Assembly: GCA_945787555.1 (NCBI GenBank)
Contig: CALZJG010000133.1
Location: 1 to 41,971 of the forward strand
Length of the DNA: 41,971 nt
Direction of reading: 5' to 3'
Source of the DNA: an uncultured Chromatiaceae bacterium
GTDB lineage: Bacteria > Pseudomonadota > Gammaproteobacteria > DRLM01
Part shown: one piece after another, positions 1 to 10,187 of the stretch
Layout: the number at the start of each line of letters is the position of its first letter
Position numbering within the stretch: position 1 is the first letter of the stretch
Notes under the pieces: model-generated
The model's input: the letters and a program-made list of their open reading frames with translations, nothing else
Told to the model about the DNA's origin: nothing
The model's database searches: none
Translations under genes and position numbers: made by a program

Positions 1-58
1 ATGACGCGATGACGCGAGAAGCGGGATTGTGCTGTGACGCAGAAAGAAGACGATTAAA

Positions 59-826
59 TTACTTGAAGTCTAAATGCAGCATCTTGCCGCCGGTCTTGTC
101 GGCCAGGGTTTGGTATTCGACTTCGGTACTGGAGTCGGAGCGGCCGAATGGCAAGGTAAACACCGGGCTGGGAATGTTGCTGTACTGTATGGTGTCATCG
201 GAGGGTTCATCGCCGATGAGCAGATAGGCGCCGGGTGGCGCGGCGTTTTGCGCGGCGGAGCGGAAGGCGCGTCCGATATTCTCCACATTGCCGGAGAAAG
301 GTGCGCCACTCATGAGATTGTCGAACATCTCGCCCATGCTGCCGGTGTAAGTCTCGGCGGAGCGATCTGAAAACCAAGTGATGGCCGCGAGTTCTTTGCC
401 GGCGCGGGTGACGATCAAGCGCAGTATGGGGACGAGAAAGTTGGAAACGCCGTGCATCGAGCCGGAGGCGTCGACGATCAGATGCACCTCTTTGCCAGGG
501 ATCTCTTTGAGCCCTTGCACGAAAAGATCGAAATCCTTGCGGCCGACGCTGGCCGCTTCGAGGATAATGTCGATTTGCCCCTCGGGATCGGTGACCAGTA
601 CTCGTTCCAAGTCTTCCTTGAAGCGCTCCTTGTCAGCTTCCGTGATCTGCAGTTCCTCTTGCAGGGCGGCGAGCTGGCGCTTGAGCTTAGGGAGTTCGTT
701 TTCCTCGTTAAGGCGGGCGGTGATGATGGTGGTCACAAACAAGAAAATGAACATCGACAACATCAGCATGGCGACGTCGGCGAAATTTTCGTAAAAGCTC
801 CACGATGCTTTTCTGTGTTTAGGCAT
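59..826 (-). CDS. MotB/ExbD-like membrane anchor fused to a von Willebrand A domain
   Basis: The protein has 255 residues. A short basic N-terminus with a Ser-Trp pair (8-9) is followed by one membrane helix at about 17-36. Asp17 lies at its start, in a context like the proton-carrying Asp of MotB. Residues 39-76 are a charged, probably coiled-coil stretch. From about 113 there is a VWA domain with a MIDAS-like DASGS motif (119-123). The OmpA-type peptidoglycan-binding domain usual in MotB and ZorB is absent. The gene follows the MotA/ExbB-like gene by 21 bp, so the two probably form one proton-driven inner-membrane complex, with the VWA domain binding a partner in the periplasm. The role is not known. 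Naming it as a stator partner is inference from the helix, the Asp and the neighbour. Confidence 0.8.
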   Translation of the reverse strand: MPKHRKASWSFYENFADVAMLMLSMFIFLFVTTIITARLNEENELPKLKRQLAALQEELQITEADKERFKEDLERVLVTDPEGQIDIILEAASVGRKDFDLFVQGLKEIPGKEVHLIVDASGSMHGVSNFLVPILRLIVTRAGKELAAITWFSDRSAETYTGSMGEMFDNLMSGAPFSGNVENIGRAFRSAAQNAAPPGAYLLIGDEPSDDTIQYSNIPSPVFTLPFGRSDSSTEVEYQTLADKTGGKMLHLDFK

Positions 827-847
827 GGGCTGGGGCCGTAAGGGCGG

Positions 848-1858
848 TTATTTGCCTAGCGATCGCTTCAACCGGACCCACCAGGAACGGTTGATCTTGT
901 TCATGATGCGAATTTCCTCCTTCAGCAAATCCGAATAGTATTTTTGCAATACGACCGAGTCGCGCAGTGTCTGCTTGCGATCCGCGTCGTCCCCAAGCTG
1001 ATTGAGGCGTTGCGCCTCATCGTGAAAGGCCGCCATGGCGAGTTTGGAATCGGACATCGCGGCTTGCAGCAGCTTGACATTATTGCCCAAGGCATCGACT
1101 TCACGGTTGATGATGCGCAATTCCCTTTCCAGAGTGGGCTTGGTGTCGGAGAGTATGTAGACCATGGAAATTCTTTTGAGGTTGTCCGACAGTCCCGCCA
1201 CGCCATGCTCGGTGATCAGCGCGAACACGCGCAGCAGCACCCCACCCAGCACTGCGCCCATGAGCGTGGTGTAAAAGGCCGTGCCCATGCCGCTCATGGC
1301 ATGGCGTAAGCCGCTCACCAGGCGTGCTTGGTCGCGCCCTAGCGCATCCAGCGATGAGGAAAGACCGGCCAAGATCAGCGTCAAGCCGACGACGGTACCG
1401 ATAAGGCCGAGCGTGATGAGTAGATTGCCCATTACCTCCACCGCATGGCTGGTGCGTTCGTAGGGCGCCAGCTCGATATCCAGTAACGCCTCGATGTTGG
1501 GTTGTTCGTTCTTGGAGACGACTTCCTTCAGCGAATAGAAGAAGCGTTCCACTGCGCCGGCGGTATGCGTTAGATCTACTCCGTGCAGGGTCTTTTCCTT
1601 GACGGTCATGCCCAGCTTGATGGCATGTGCGGCTTCATTGGTGAGGGCCATCGTGAGTTGAAAGCTGATCGCCACGCCGATCAGGAACAGGCCCATAATG
1701 ACCCAGGTAATCCGGGTGCTGTCTTGTAAGATGAAGTCCCACAGATCGGTTTCCAGCTGCAGGAGAAAGTAGACGGCAATGGAGACAGAGGCCCACATCA
1801 GCCACAACAGCATGGTTCGAAACGCCTTTTCCCTGGCCAATTTTTTAGGGCTACTCAT
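848..1858 (-). CDS. MotA/TolQ/ExbB-like proton channel protein
   Basis: The protein has 336 residues and about four membrane helices: near 15-34, 49-70, and a long pair at about 137-165 and 185-215. The helix-3/4 region, with GLIGTVVGLTLIL followed by GMGTAFYTTLMGAVLGG, is the conserved core of the MotA/TolQ/ExbB family. A long helical C-terminal part (about 225-320) faces the cytoplasm and resembles the tails of ZorA-like proteins more than the short tail of ExbB. It sits directly upstream of the MotB/VWA gene and should be co-transcribed with it. Family-level assignment is secure. The process it drives is unknown. Confidence 0.82.
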   Translation of the reverse strand: MSSPKKLAREKAFRTMLLWLMWASVSIAVYFLLQLETDLWDFILQDSTRITWVIMGLFLIGVAISFQLTMALTNEAAHAIKLGMTVKEKTLHGVDLTHTAGAVERFFYSLKEVVSKNEQPNIEALLDIELAPYERTSHAVEVMGNLLITLGLIGTVVGLTLILAGLSSSLDALGRDQARLVSGLRHAMSGMGTAFYTTLMGAVLGGVLLRVFALITEHGVAGLSDNLKRISMVYILSDTKPTLERELRIINREVDALGNNVKLLQAAMSDSKLAMAAFHDEAQRLNQLGDDADRKQTLRDSVVLQKYYSDLLKEEIRIMNKINRSWWVRLKRSLGK

Positions 1859-2047
1859 GCAGGAAAATACTCTCGTCCTTGGGCTGGCGGGAAGTCGGCG
1901 ACTAAGCCGCCGTATCTCAGCAAATAATTGTTAGTCATTAGTTCAACTGTTTCATGCGCGTTTGGGATTGTCAATGCGAGCGCGCATCGTAAGGTCGTTG
2001 GTCGAGTGTGATGATAGAAAAGCGAGAGGGGTGGGAGGAGGAGAGAG

Positions 2048-2082
2048 CCCGCACAGTCGAAGCCGCGCCCCGACTGTGCGGG
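2048..2082 (-). terminator. 12-bp stem-loop behind the small membrane peptide gene
   Basis: CCCGCACAGTCG at 2048-2059 is the exact reverse complement of the bases at 2071-2082, with an 11-base loop. It lies 8 bp downstream of the stop of the 38-residue reading frame on the minus strand. There is no clear U-run, so it may be a weak terminator or a mRNA-stabilising hairpin between the peptide and the MotA-like gene. Confidence 0.45.
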
Positions 2083-2089
2083 TGGCCGC

Positions 2090-2206
2090 TTAGATGCTCA
2101 TCAAGGAGGCGACAAACATCAACAGGCTACATATCAAGCCGACGCTCAACACCAGAAGACCGTCATTGGCGCTGACATCGATCCATTGTTTTTTCGAATT
2201 GGACAT
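2090..2206 (-). CDS. Small membrane peptide, 38 residues
   Basis: This short frame starts with ATG about 7 bases after a GGAG-type ribosome binding site. Its N-terminus is polar (MSNSKKQWIDVSANDG), and a single hydrophobic helix fills residues 17-37. A 12-bp stem-loop follows its stop codon. It lies between the gamma-glutamyltranspeptidase and MotA-like genes on the same strand. I do not recognise a family. The good ribosome site, the helix and the hairpin make it a likely real gene, and it could be a small partner of the stator-like pair. Confidence 0.5.
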   Translation of the reverse strand: MSNSKKQWIDVSANDGLLVLSVGLICSLLMFVASLMSI

Positions 2207-2313
2207 ACTCCTGATTCCTCCTAACTAGATGATTGCATGTAAAAAACACTAGAATATTAGTGGTTTTGTCGATTTTTCGACGGTAATTTTTTACACGAAT
2301 TGCGCTGCTGTGG

Positions 2314-4026
2314 TCAAGGTGCAGTTGGTGTGGAGGAGATACGCGTGGCTGCGCTGCCCGTGCCACGCGGGTCGCTGGCGGCGCGCACGCGCTGTTGGCG
2401 TCTGTCCCACCACACGGCTTGCATATTGCCGTAGCGGCGGGATAGGCCGCGCAGGCGATGGCCGCGTGCCTCGTGCTGGGTGATTTGCTGGGGACTGAAC
2501 GTCTCCGGCTCGTGCTGTATGACATCGGGCAGGAATTGATGGTGATAGCGCGGCAGACTGACCCAGTGTGCGGGGTCGCCGCCGCTGGCATAGTCCAGGG
2601 TCGCCAACAACACCATGGTAATGATGCGCGAGCCGCCCGGGGTGCCGAGGATGGCGACGCCGCGCTCCGATTCGATAAACGTCGGCGTCATGCTGGATAG
2701 CGGGCGCTTGCCGGGTGCGATGGCGTTGGCTGCGTCGCCCACCAGTCCGTAGACATTGGGGGCGCCCGGCTTGGCGGAGAAGTCGTCCATTTCGTCGTTG
2801 AGTAACACGCCGGTGCCGGGCGGCATGAAACCGCTGCCGAAGGGGAAGTTGATACTCAAAGTCGCTGCCACGCGATTACCGTCTTGATCCAGAATCGAGA
2901 AATGCGTGGTATCGGCGCCAGCGCTGCTGGCGGCGCTGCCGGGCAGGTTGGCACTGGGGGTGGTTCTATCGAGCCGCAGGCTCGCGCGCAGGCCGGCGGC
3001 GTAATGGGGGTGGGTGAGGCGCTCCACCGGCACGTCGACGAAATCCGGGTCGCCGAGATACTCGGCGCGATCGCGATAGGCGCGGCGCATCGCCTCGATG
3101 ATGAGATGGTTGCGGTCTACGGCGTCCAGCGTATTCAAGTCGTAACCCGAGAGGATATTCAGCATGGTGAGCAGGGCGATGCCGCCGGAGGAGGGTGGCG
3201 CGGCGCTGGTGATGCGCAGCTCGTGGTAGTCGCCGCGTATCGGCTCGCGCTCCACCACTTTATACTGCGCTAAATCTTGTTTGCTCCAAATACCGCCGGC
3301 GGCGCGCACGCCCGCCACCAGACGTGCTGCGATCTCGCCGGCGTAAAAGCCGGCGTGGCCGTGGTCGGCCAAGGCGAGCAAGGTGTCGGCCAGTTCAGGT
3401 TGACGTAGTAACGCGCCACTGGCCGGTACGTCGTCATCGTGCAAGAAGGTGGCCGAGGCGGCCGGTGAGCCGCGCAAGGCGGGTAGGCGAAAGCCCGCTA
3501 GACGGCGATAGCGTTCGTCCACCGGGTAACCCTCGCGAGCGTGACGGATGGCGGGGGCGAGACTGGTCGGCAAGGGCAGTCGGCCGTAGCGCTCCGCGAG
3601 ATGCGCCAAGGCCGCCGGCAGGCCAGGGATGGCGGCGGCCAAGGGGCCGTCGACCGAGAGTTTCGGGACGACCTCGCCCTGCTCATCGAGGTACAGGTCG
3701 CGGTGCGCGGCCAGCGGCGCCGTTTCACGGCCGTCGATCATGACTTCGTGGCGATCCGCGGCGCGATGCAGCAAGAAAAAGCCACCGCCGCCCAGACCCG
3801 AGCCGCTCGGCTCGACCACCGCCAGCGTGGCGGCCACCGCCACCGCGGCGTCGAAGGCGTTGCCGCCGGCGTTGAGCACCTCGAAACCGGCCTCGGTGGC
3901 CAGCGGGTGAGCCGTAGCGACGGCGGCGGCGGGCGGTTTATCGGCTGCCGTCGCCACACTGGCCCATGCCAGGCCCAGGCAGAGCAGGGCGAGCAGCAAA
4001 GGCGAGGGGCGATGTCGTTTAAGCAT
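2314..4026 (-). CDS. ggt: Gamma-glutamyltranspeptidase precursor
   Basis: The protein has 570 residues and a signal peptide (hydrophobic 9-24, Ala-rich cleavage region near 27). The enzyme hydrolyses or transfers the gamma-glutamyl group of glutathione in the periplasm. The precursor cuts itself into large and small subunits at the Thr of the TTHFS motif, here Thr373, which becomes the nucleophile. The N-terminal core motifs (SGLGGGGFF near 76-84, DGRETAP near 98-104) and the PLSSMTPT segment of the small subunit are present, and the length fits the family. It sits upstream of the stator-like genes on the same strand with no obvious functional link. A ferredoxin gene lies just upstream (6 bp). 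Confidence 0.93.
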   Translation of the reverse strand: MLKRHRPSPLLLALLCLGLAWASVATAADKPPAAAVATAHPLATEAGFEVLNAGGNAFDAAVAVAATLAVVEPSGSGLGGGGFFLLHRAADRHEVMIDGRETAPLAAHRDLYLDEQGEVVPKLSVDGPLAAAIPGLPAALAHLAERYGRLPLPTSLAPAIRHAREGYPVDERYRRLAGFRLPALRGSPAASATFLHDDDVPASGALLRQPELADTLLALADHGHAGFYAGEIAARLVAGVRAAGGIWSKQDLAQYKVVEREPIRGDYHELRITSAAPPSSGGIALLTMLNILSGYDLNTLDAVDRNHLIIEAMRRAYRDRAEYLGDPDFVDVPVERLTHPHYAAGLRASLRLDRTTPSANLPGSAASSAGADTTHFSILDQDGNRVAATLSINFPFGSGFMPPGTGVLLNDEMDDFSAKPGAPNVYGLVGDAANAIAPGKRPLSSMTPTFIESERGVAILGTPGGSRIITMVLLATLDYASGGDPAHWVSLPRYHHQFLPDVIQHEPETFSPQQITQHEARGHRLRGLSRRYGNMQAVWWDRRQQRVRAASDPRGTGSAATRISSTPTAP

Positions 4027-4032
4027 GCTGGC

Positions 4033-4293
<261 letters not shown>

Positions 4294-4327
4294 TCAATAT
4301 CCAGAAAGCGCTAAGCAATTGTCTATT

Positions 4328-5486
<1,159 letters not shown>

Positions 5487-5490
<4 letters not shown>

Positions 5491-6809
5491 GGGGTCGCGG
5501 CGGGAACGGACCCGCCCACGATCACGGTGGCCATGTGATTGGGGTCGAGACGACGTTGAAAAGCGTCGCGCACTTGCTCGGCATCGACCGCTTCGACTTT
5601 GCTTATGAAGGTGTCGAGGTAATCCAGCGGTAAGTCGTAGAAGCCTATCATGGCTAGGTTTTCGACGATCTTGCTGTTGCTGTCGACGCGCAGCGCGAAA
5701 CCGCCGCTGATGTTCTTTTTCGCCGCCGTCAGCTCCTTTTCGGTGGGGCCGTTGGCGATGTAGTCCTGCAATGTTAAGCGCAGCACTTCGAGTGCTTCCT
5801 CGGCCTGATCGTTGCGCGTTTGCAAGCCGGCGGTGAAGGGGCCGGCGGCGCGCATGGGCATGAAATAGCTGTAGGCGCTGTAGGACAGGCCGCGCTTTTC
5901 ACGGATTTCATCGCTCACCCGCGACACCAGGCCGCTGCCACCCAGCACGTGATTGCCGACATAGAGTGCGAAGTAGTCGGGGTCGTCACGGGTGATGCCC
6001 GGTTGCCCGAGCAGGATATGGGTTTGCTCGGAAGGATGAGGGAGACGCGTCACGGTGCCCTCTGTCAGCGGTGCGACGGCCGGTGTGGTGGCCGCCGCGC
6101 TGCCGGCGGGCAGTTTGCCGAGCGCGCGTTTGACGATGGCTTCGGCGCCCTTGCGGTCCACCGCGCCGACGATGGCCACGACGGCGTTCTTGGCGACGTA
6201 ATGGCGCTGGTGAAAAGCTTGCGCATCAGCACGCTTGAGCGCCTTGAGGGATTCCTCCGTGCCGTTGGAGGGGGTGGCGTAAGGGTGACTGCCATACACG
6301 GCGCGATAAAAAGCTTTGGCGACGACCGAACCGGGGTCCTGCTGTTCCGCGCGCAGGCCGATGAGGGTGCGGTTGCGCTCGCGCTCGAAGGCGTCCTTCG
6401 GAAAGCGGGGGTCGCGCAGCACGAAAGCTAAAGTGTCCAGCGCCGGCTCCAGCAGGGACTGGTCGGTGAGGCTGCGCAGGCTCACCACCGCCATGTCGCG
6501 TAAGGCACTGGCACCGAAACGGGCGCCCACGCCCTCGAAGCGTTCGGCGATCTGGTCGGCATCGAGGGGGCCGGCGCCTTCTGAGAGCAGGCCGTTAGTG
6601 AGCTGGGCCAGACCGGCCAGCTCGCCGTCCTTGGCACTGCCGGCGTCGAAGACGATGCGCACATCCACCATTGGTAAATCCGGCGCCGGCACGAAATACA
6701 CCTGCGCACCGTTGGCGCTGGTCCAGTGTTGAATTTGGGGCGCGGCTTGGGCGATGGCGCCGGAGAACAGGATTAAGCTGGTGGTGACGGCTAATAGTGT
6801 ACGCAACAC
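5487..6809 (-). CDS. M16 family peptidase-like protein lacking the zinc motif
   Basis: From a GTG at 6809, preceded by a good AAGGA site, the protein has 440 residues and starts with a signal-like helix (LLAVTTSLILFSGAIAQA). The frame is open further upstream to 6992, but that part has no ribosome site or family similarity. The M16 fold is clear, yet the HxxEH zinc site is replaced by a segment reading GLAQLTNGLLSEG. It should therefore be the non-catalytic half of a two-gene periplasmic M16 pair, with the next gene upstream as the active half. The R/Y pair typical of the C-terminal domain is visible (REKRGLSYSAYSYF). Confidence 0.85.
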
Positions 6810-6963
6810 GGCGGGCTTTCCTTGTGTGAGCGGTGGCAATGAGGATCTCGGAATCGAACGTGGCGCTATCCTTACCCTAAGCGTTCTGGAAGAGCGGGGT
6901 GAGGGGGCGGTCTTGCCTGTGCGCAAATCGTTAGGAGGGAACGCCAGGCTTGAGAGCCAGGGA

Positions 6964-8337
6964 TTAGTGAGCATGGCCACCTCCCTGTACACTGGGCGGG
7001 TGCGGCGCTTGGGTCATGGGTAAGGGGTCCAACACCGCCACAGTAAGGCGGTCTTCCACGAGATATTTGCGGGCCACGTCGCGCACTTGCTCGGCGCTGA
7101 CGGCGCGAATCTTGTCGAGGTATTGTTCGCCGACTTGCCAGCCCAGGCCGACCGTTTCGAGGCTGCCGATCTGCATCGCTTGATAGAAACTGGAGTCGCG
7201 CTGGTAGACGTCGCTGGCCATCACCTGGGCCTTCACCCGTGCCAATTCCTCGGGATTGACCAGGTCGGTTTGCACGCGTTGGATTTGTTCACGCAAGGCC
7301 TGCTCGAGGTCGCTCACGCTGTGGCCCTCGGAGGGCGTACCGTCGAGTAGGAACAGACTATCCAATCGTGAGTCCAGGCTGTAACCCGCTCCGGCGCTGG
7401 CGGCCACTCGGCTGTCGCGGATCAGATGCTTGGCGATGCGCGCGCTGGCGCCGCCGTCCAATACCCCCGCCAGCACTTCCAGCGCGTAGGGCTCCCACTC
7501 TAGGGCGGCGCCGAGCAACACCGGCGCCTTGTAGCCCATCAGCAAATAGGGCAGTTCCGCCGGCGCTTTCACGGTGAGGCGGCGCAGGCCGTTTTGCGCG
7601 ACTTCCTTGCGCGGTTTGAGGGGGGTGAGTTCACTGGGCTGGAGCGGGCCGAAATGTTTCTGCGCCAGCTTCAGCACTTCCTTGGGATCGACGTCGCCCG
7701 CCACCACCAGCGTGGCGTTGTTGGGCGCGTACCAGGTTTGATACCAGCGGCGCAGATCGGCGGCCTGCATGTTTTCCAAGTCATTCATCCAGCCGATCAC
7801 CGGAGTGCGATAGGGGCTGCTCAAAAAGGCGACCGCATTGAAGCGCTCGTAGGTCAGCGATTGCGGATCATCGTCGGTGCGCAGGCGGCGCTCTTCCATA
7901 ACCACCTTCACTTCTTTGGCGAACTCCTCTTCGGGCAGCGTGAGGTTGCGCATGCGGTCCGCTTCCAGCTCGAAGCTCACTTCAAGGCGGCGCTTTTCCA
8001 TTCGCTGGAAATACGCCGTGTAGTCACGGCCGGTGAAGGCGTTCTCGCGACCGCCGTTTTCGGCGATGATGCGCGAGAATTCATTGGGGCCCAGTTTCTC
8101 GGTGCCCTTGAACATCATATGTTCGAGCACATGGGAGACGCCGGTGATGCCGTCATGTTCGTAACTGCTGCCTACCTTGTACCACACTTGGGAGACCATC
8201 ACCGGTGCGCGGTGGTCCTCCTTGACGATGACTTTCATGCCGTTGTCGAGCATGAATTCATGGGTGGTGGGGTCGGCGGCCAGCGCCAGGGGAGTGGTGA
8301 GCAGGCAATAGAATGCCAGTAAGATGCGTCGTGCCAT
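6964..8337 (-). CDS. M16 family zinc metallopeptidase
   Basis: The start at 8337 has an AAGGA site about 10 bases upstream and gives a protein of 457 residues with an N-terminal secretion signal (RRILLAFYCLLTTPLALA). The inverted zinc motif HVLEH is present, and the downstream glutamate can be placed in the ELEADRM segment. The protein probably degrades peptides in the periplasm with its inactive partner encoded 154 bp downstream. An upstream extension to 8415 is open but lacks family similarity. It is divergent from ftsY, 137 bp away, as in many gammaproteobacteria. Confidence 0.9.
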   Translation of the reverse strand: MARRILLAFYCLLTTPLALAADPTTHEFMLDNGMKVIVKEDHRAPVMVSQVWYKVGSSYEHDGITGVSHVLEHMMFKGTEKLGPNEFSRIIAENGGRENAFTGRDYTAYFQRMEKRRLEVSFELEADRMRNLTLPEEEFAKEVKVVMEERRLRTDDDPQSLTYERFNAVAFLSSPYRTPVIGWMNDLENMQAADLRRWYQTWYAPNNATLVVAGDVDPKEVLKLAQKHFGPLQPSELTPLKPRKEVAQNGLRRLTVKAPAELPYLLMGYKAPVLLGAALEWEPYALEVLAGVLDGGASARIAKHLIRDSRVAASAGAGYSLDSRLDSLFLLDGTPSEGHSVSDLEQALREQIQRVQTDLVNPEELARVKAQVMASDVYQRDSSFYQAMQIGSLETVGLGWQVGEQYLDKIRAVSAEQVRDVARKYLVEDRLTVAVLDPLPMTQAPHPPSVQGGGHAH

Positions 8338-8474
8338 GGCGATCAGTCCTTGTGATGACCTACTCGGTGTGGAGCAGGGATGGTAGGATAGCGGAACTTT
8401 GTGGCCGGCGGCCATGAATTTGAATACGGCATTCTTTTTCTCCTTCTGGTTTTCGGCATACGACTGTACAAACG

Positions 8475-9461
8475 ATGTTTGGGTTCAAAAAAAATCGCAC
8501 TGAAGAAGACCAGGCCGCCGCGGCGGCCCCCGGCTTCTTCGGTCGTCTCAAAGAACGTCTGGGCCGCACCCGCGCCAACCTCACCGAGGGCCTGGCACGT
8601 ATGGTGCTGGGCAAGAAAGTCATCGATCAGGAGGTGCTCGATGAAATCGAAACCCGCTTGCTCACCGCCGACGTGGGTGTCGACGCCACCGCGCGCATCA
8701 TCGAGGATCTCACTGAGCGAGTGAAGCGCAAGCAACTCGCCGACGCCGAGGCTTTGCTGGGCGCGCTGCGCGAGGATATGCAGGCCATCCTCGCGCCCTG
8801 CGACCGGCCCCTGGACATACACTCTGATAAGAAGCCTTATATCATTCTCATGGTGGGGGTGAACGGGGTGGGCAAGACCACCACCATCGGCAAGCTCGCC
8901 AAGCGCCTGCAAGCCGAGGGCAAGTCGGTGATGCTGGCCGCGGGCGATACCTTCCGCGCCGCGGCGGTGGAGCAGCTCAAGGCTTGGGGCGAGCGCAACG
9001 AGGTGGCGGTGATTGCGCAAGAACGCGGCGCCGACGCCGCCTCGGTGGCTTTCGACGCCGTGCAGGCGGCGCGCGCGCGCGACGTGGACGTGCTTATCGC
9101 CGACACCGCGGGGCGCCTGCACACCCAGGCCAATCTCATGGAGGAATTGAAGAAGGTCAAGCGCGTCATCACCAAACTGGATGACAGCGCGCCCCACGAA
9201 GTTATGCTAGTGCTGGACGCCGGCACCGGCCAGAACGCGCTCAACCAGGCCCAGCAATTCCACGCGGCCGTCGGCCTTAGCGGTATTACGCTGACCAAAT
9301 TGGATGGCACCGCCAAAGGCGGGGTGATATTCGCTTTGGCGCAGAACATGGGAGTGCCGATCCGCTACATCGGTGTGGGCGAGGGTATCGACGACTTGCG
9401 GCCCTTCGACGCCGAGGAGTTCGTGGCGGCGCTGTTCGGAGACGCGCCGGTCAGCGGGTAA
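8475..9461 (+). CDS. ftsY: Signal recognition particle receptor
   Basis: The protein has 328 residues. FtsY docks the SRP-ribosome complex at the inner membrane and stimulates GTP hydrolysis with Ffh. After a short N-terminal region there is the four-helix N domain (about 25-105) and the GTPase G domain, with P-loop GVNGVGKTT (128-136), DTFRAAA, DTAGR and TKLDG. The long acidic A domain of the E. coli protein is missing, leaving only a short basic/Ala stretch before an amphipathic helix, which is common outside enterobacteria. It is the first gene of ftsY-ftsE-ftsX-rpoH. Confidence 0.96.
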   Translation: MFGFKKNRTEEDQAAAAAPGFFGRLKERLGRTRANLTEGLARMVLGKKVIDQEVLDEIETRLLTADVGVDATARIIEDLTERVKRKQLADAEALLGALREDMQAILAPCDRPLDIHSDKKPYIILMVGVNGVGKTTTIGKLAKRLQAEGKSVMLAAGDTFRAAAVEQLKAWGERNEVAVIAQERGADAASVAFDAVQAARARDVDVLIADTAGRLHTQANLMEELKKVKRVITKLDDSAPHEVMLVLDAGTGQNALNQAQQFHAAVGLSGITLTKLDGTAKGGVIFALAQNMGVPIRYIGVGEGIDDLRPFDAEEFVAALFGDAPVSG

Positions 9462-9467
9462 GTCGCC

Positions 9468-10187
9468 ATGTCGCGCTTGGTCAACGGCCCGGGACGCTTC
9501 GTCACGCCGTCGGTCATGATTCAATTCTCCGCGGTGAGCAAGCTCTATCCCGGCGGTCACGAAGCCTTGCAGGGCTTGAGTTTCGCCATTGAGCGCGGCG
9601 AGATGGTCTTTCTCACCGGCCATTCCGGCGCCGGCAAAAGTACCCTGCTCAAACTCATCGCTCACATCGAACGCGCCAGCAGCGGCCAGGTGGTGGTCAA
9701 CGAGCGCAACCTCGCGCGCTTGCATCGGCGCCAAATTCCCCACTATCGGCGCAGCCTTGGCATGATCTTTCAGGACTACCGGCTGCTGGCCGAGCGCACG
9801 GTGTTCGACAATATCGCCCTGCCACTGATCATCGGCGGCTATGACGAGCGCGAGATCGGTCGGCGCGTGCGTGCCGCGCTCGACAAGGTCGGGCTGCTCA
9901 GCAAGGAGAAGTACTATCCGGTGGAACTGTCGGGCGGCGAACAGCAGCGCGTGGGCATCGCCCGCGCCGTCGTGCACAAGCCTGCCCTGCTATTGGCCGA
10001 CGAGCCTACCGGCAACCTCGATCCTGATCTATCGCGCGAGATCATGAGTCTGTTTCAGGCCTTCAACCGGGTTGGCGTCACCGTGCTCATTGCCACCCAC
10101 GATGTGGGCCTCATCGCCAGCCTGCCTTATCGGGTGTTGACTCTGCACAACGGCCGTCTTTCGAGCGGCGAGGGTGGGGCGTCATGA
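9468..10187 (+). CDS. ftsE: Cell division ATP-binding protein
   Basis: FtsE is the ATPase of the FtsEX complex that controls septal peptidoglycan hydrolases. It has Walker [11 protein letters not shown]-loop region FQDYRLL, signature LSGGEQQR and Walker B LLLADEPT. Family similarity begins at the Met encoded at 9516 ([14 protein letters not shown]). The frame is open to an ATG at 9468, 7 bp after the ftsY stop, so 16 extra residues may be made. No strong ribosome site separates the two starts. The stop overlaps the ftsX start as ATGA. Confidence 0.93.
   Translation: MSRLVNGPGRFVTPSVMIQFSAVSKLYPGGHEALQGLSFAIERGEMVFLTGHSGAGKSTLLKLIAHIERASSGQVVVNERNLARLHRRQIPHYRRSLGMIFQDYRLLAERTVFDNIALPLIIGGYDEREIGRRVRAALDKVGLLSKEKYYPVELSGGEQQRVGIARAVVHKPALLLADEPTGNLDPDLSREIMSLFQAFNRVGVTVLIATHDVGLIASLPYRVLTLHNGRLSSGEGGAS

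Noticed and set aside
59-1858. Zorya defence system
   Set aside because: A ZorA-like channel is present, but the second protein has a VWA domain in place of the OmpA-like domain, and no zorC/zorD/zorE-like gene is visible in the window.
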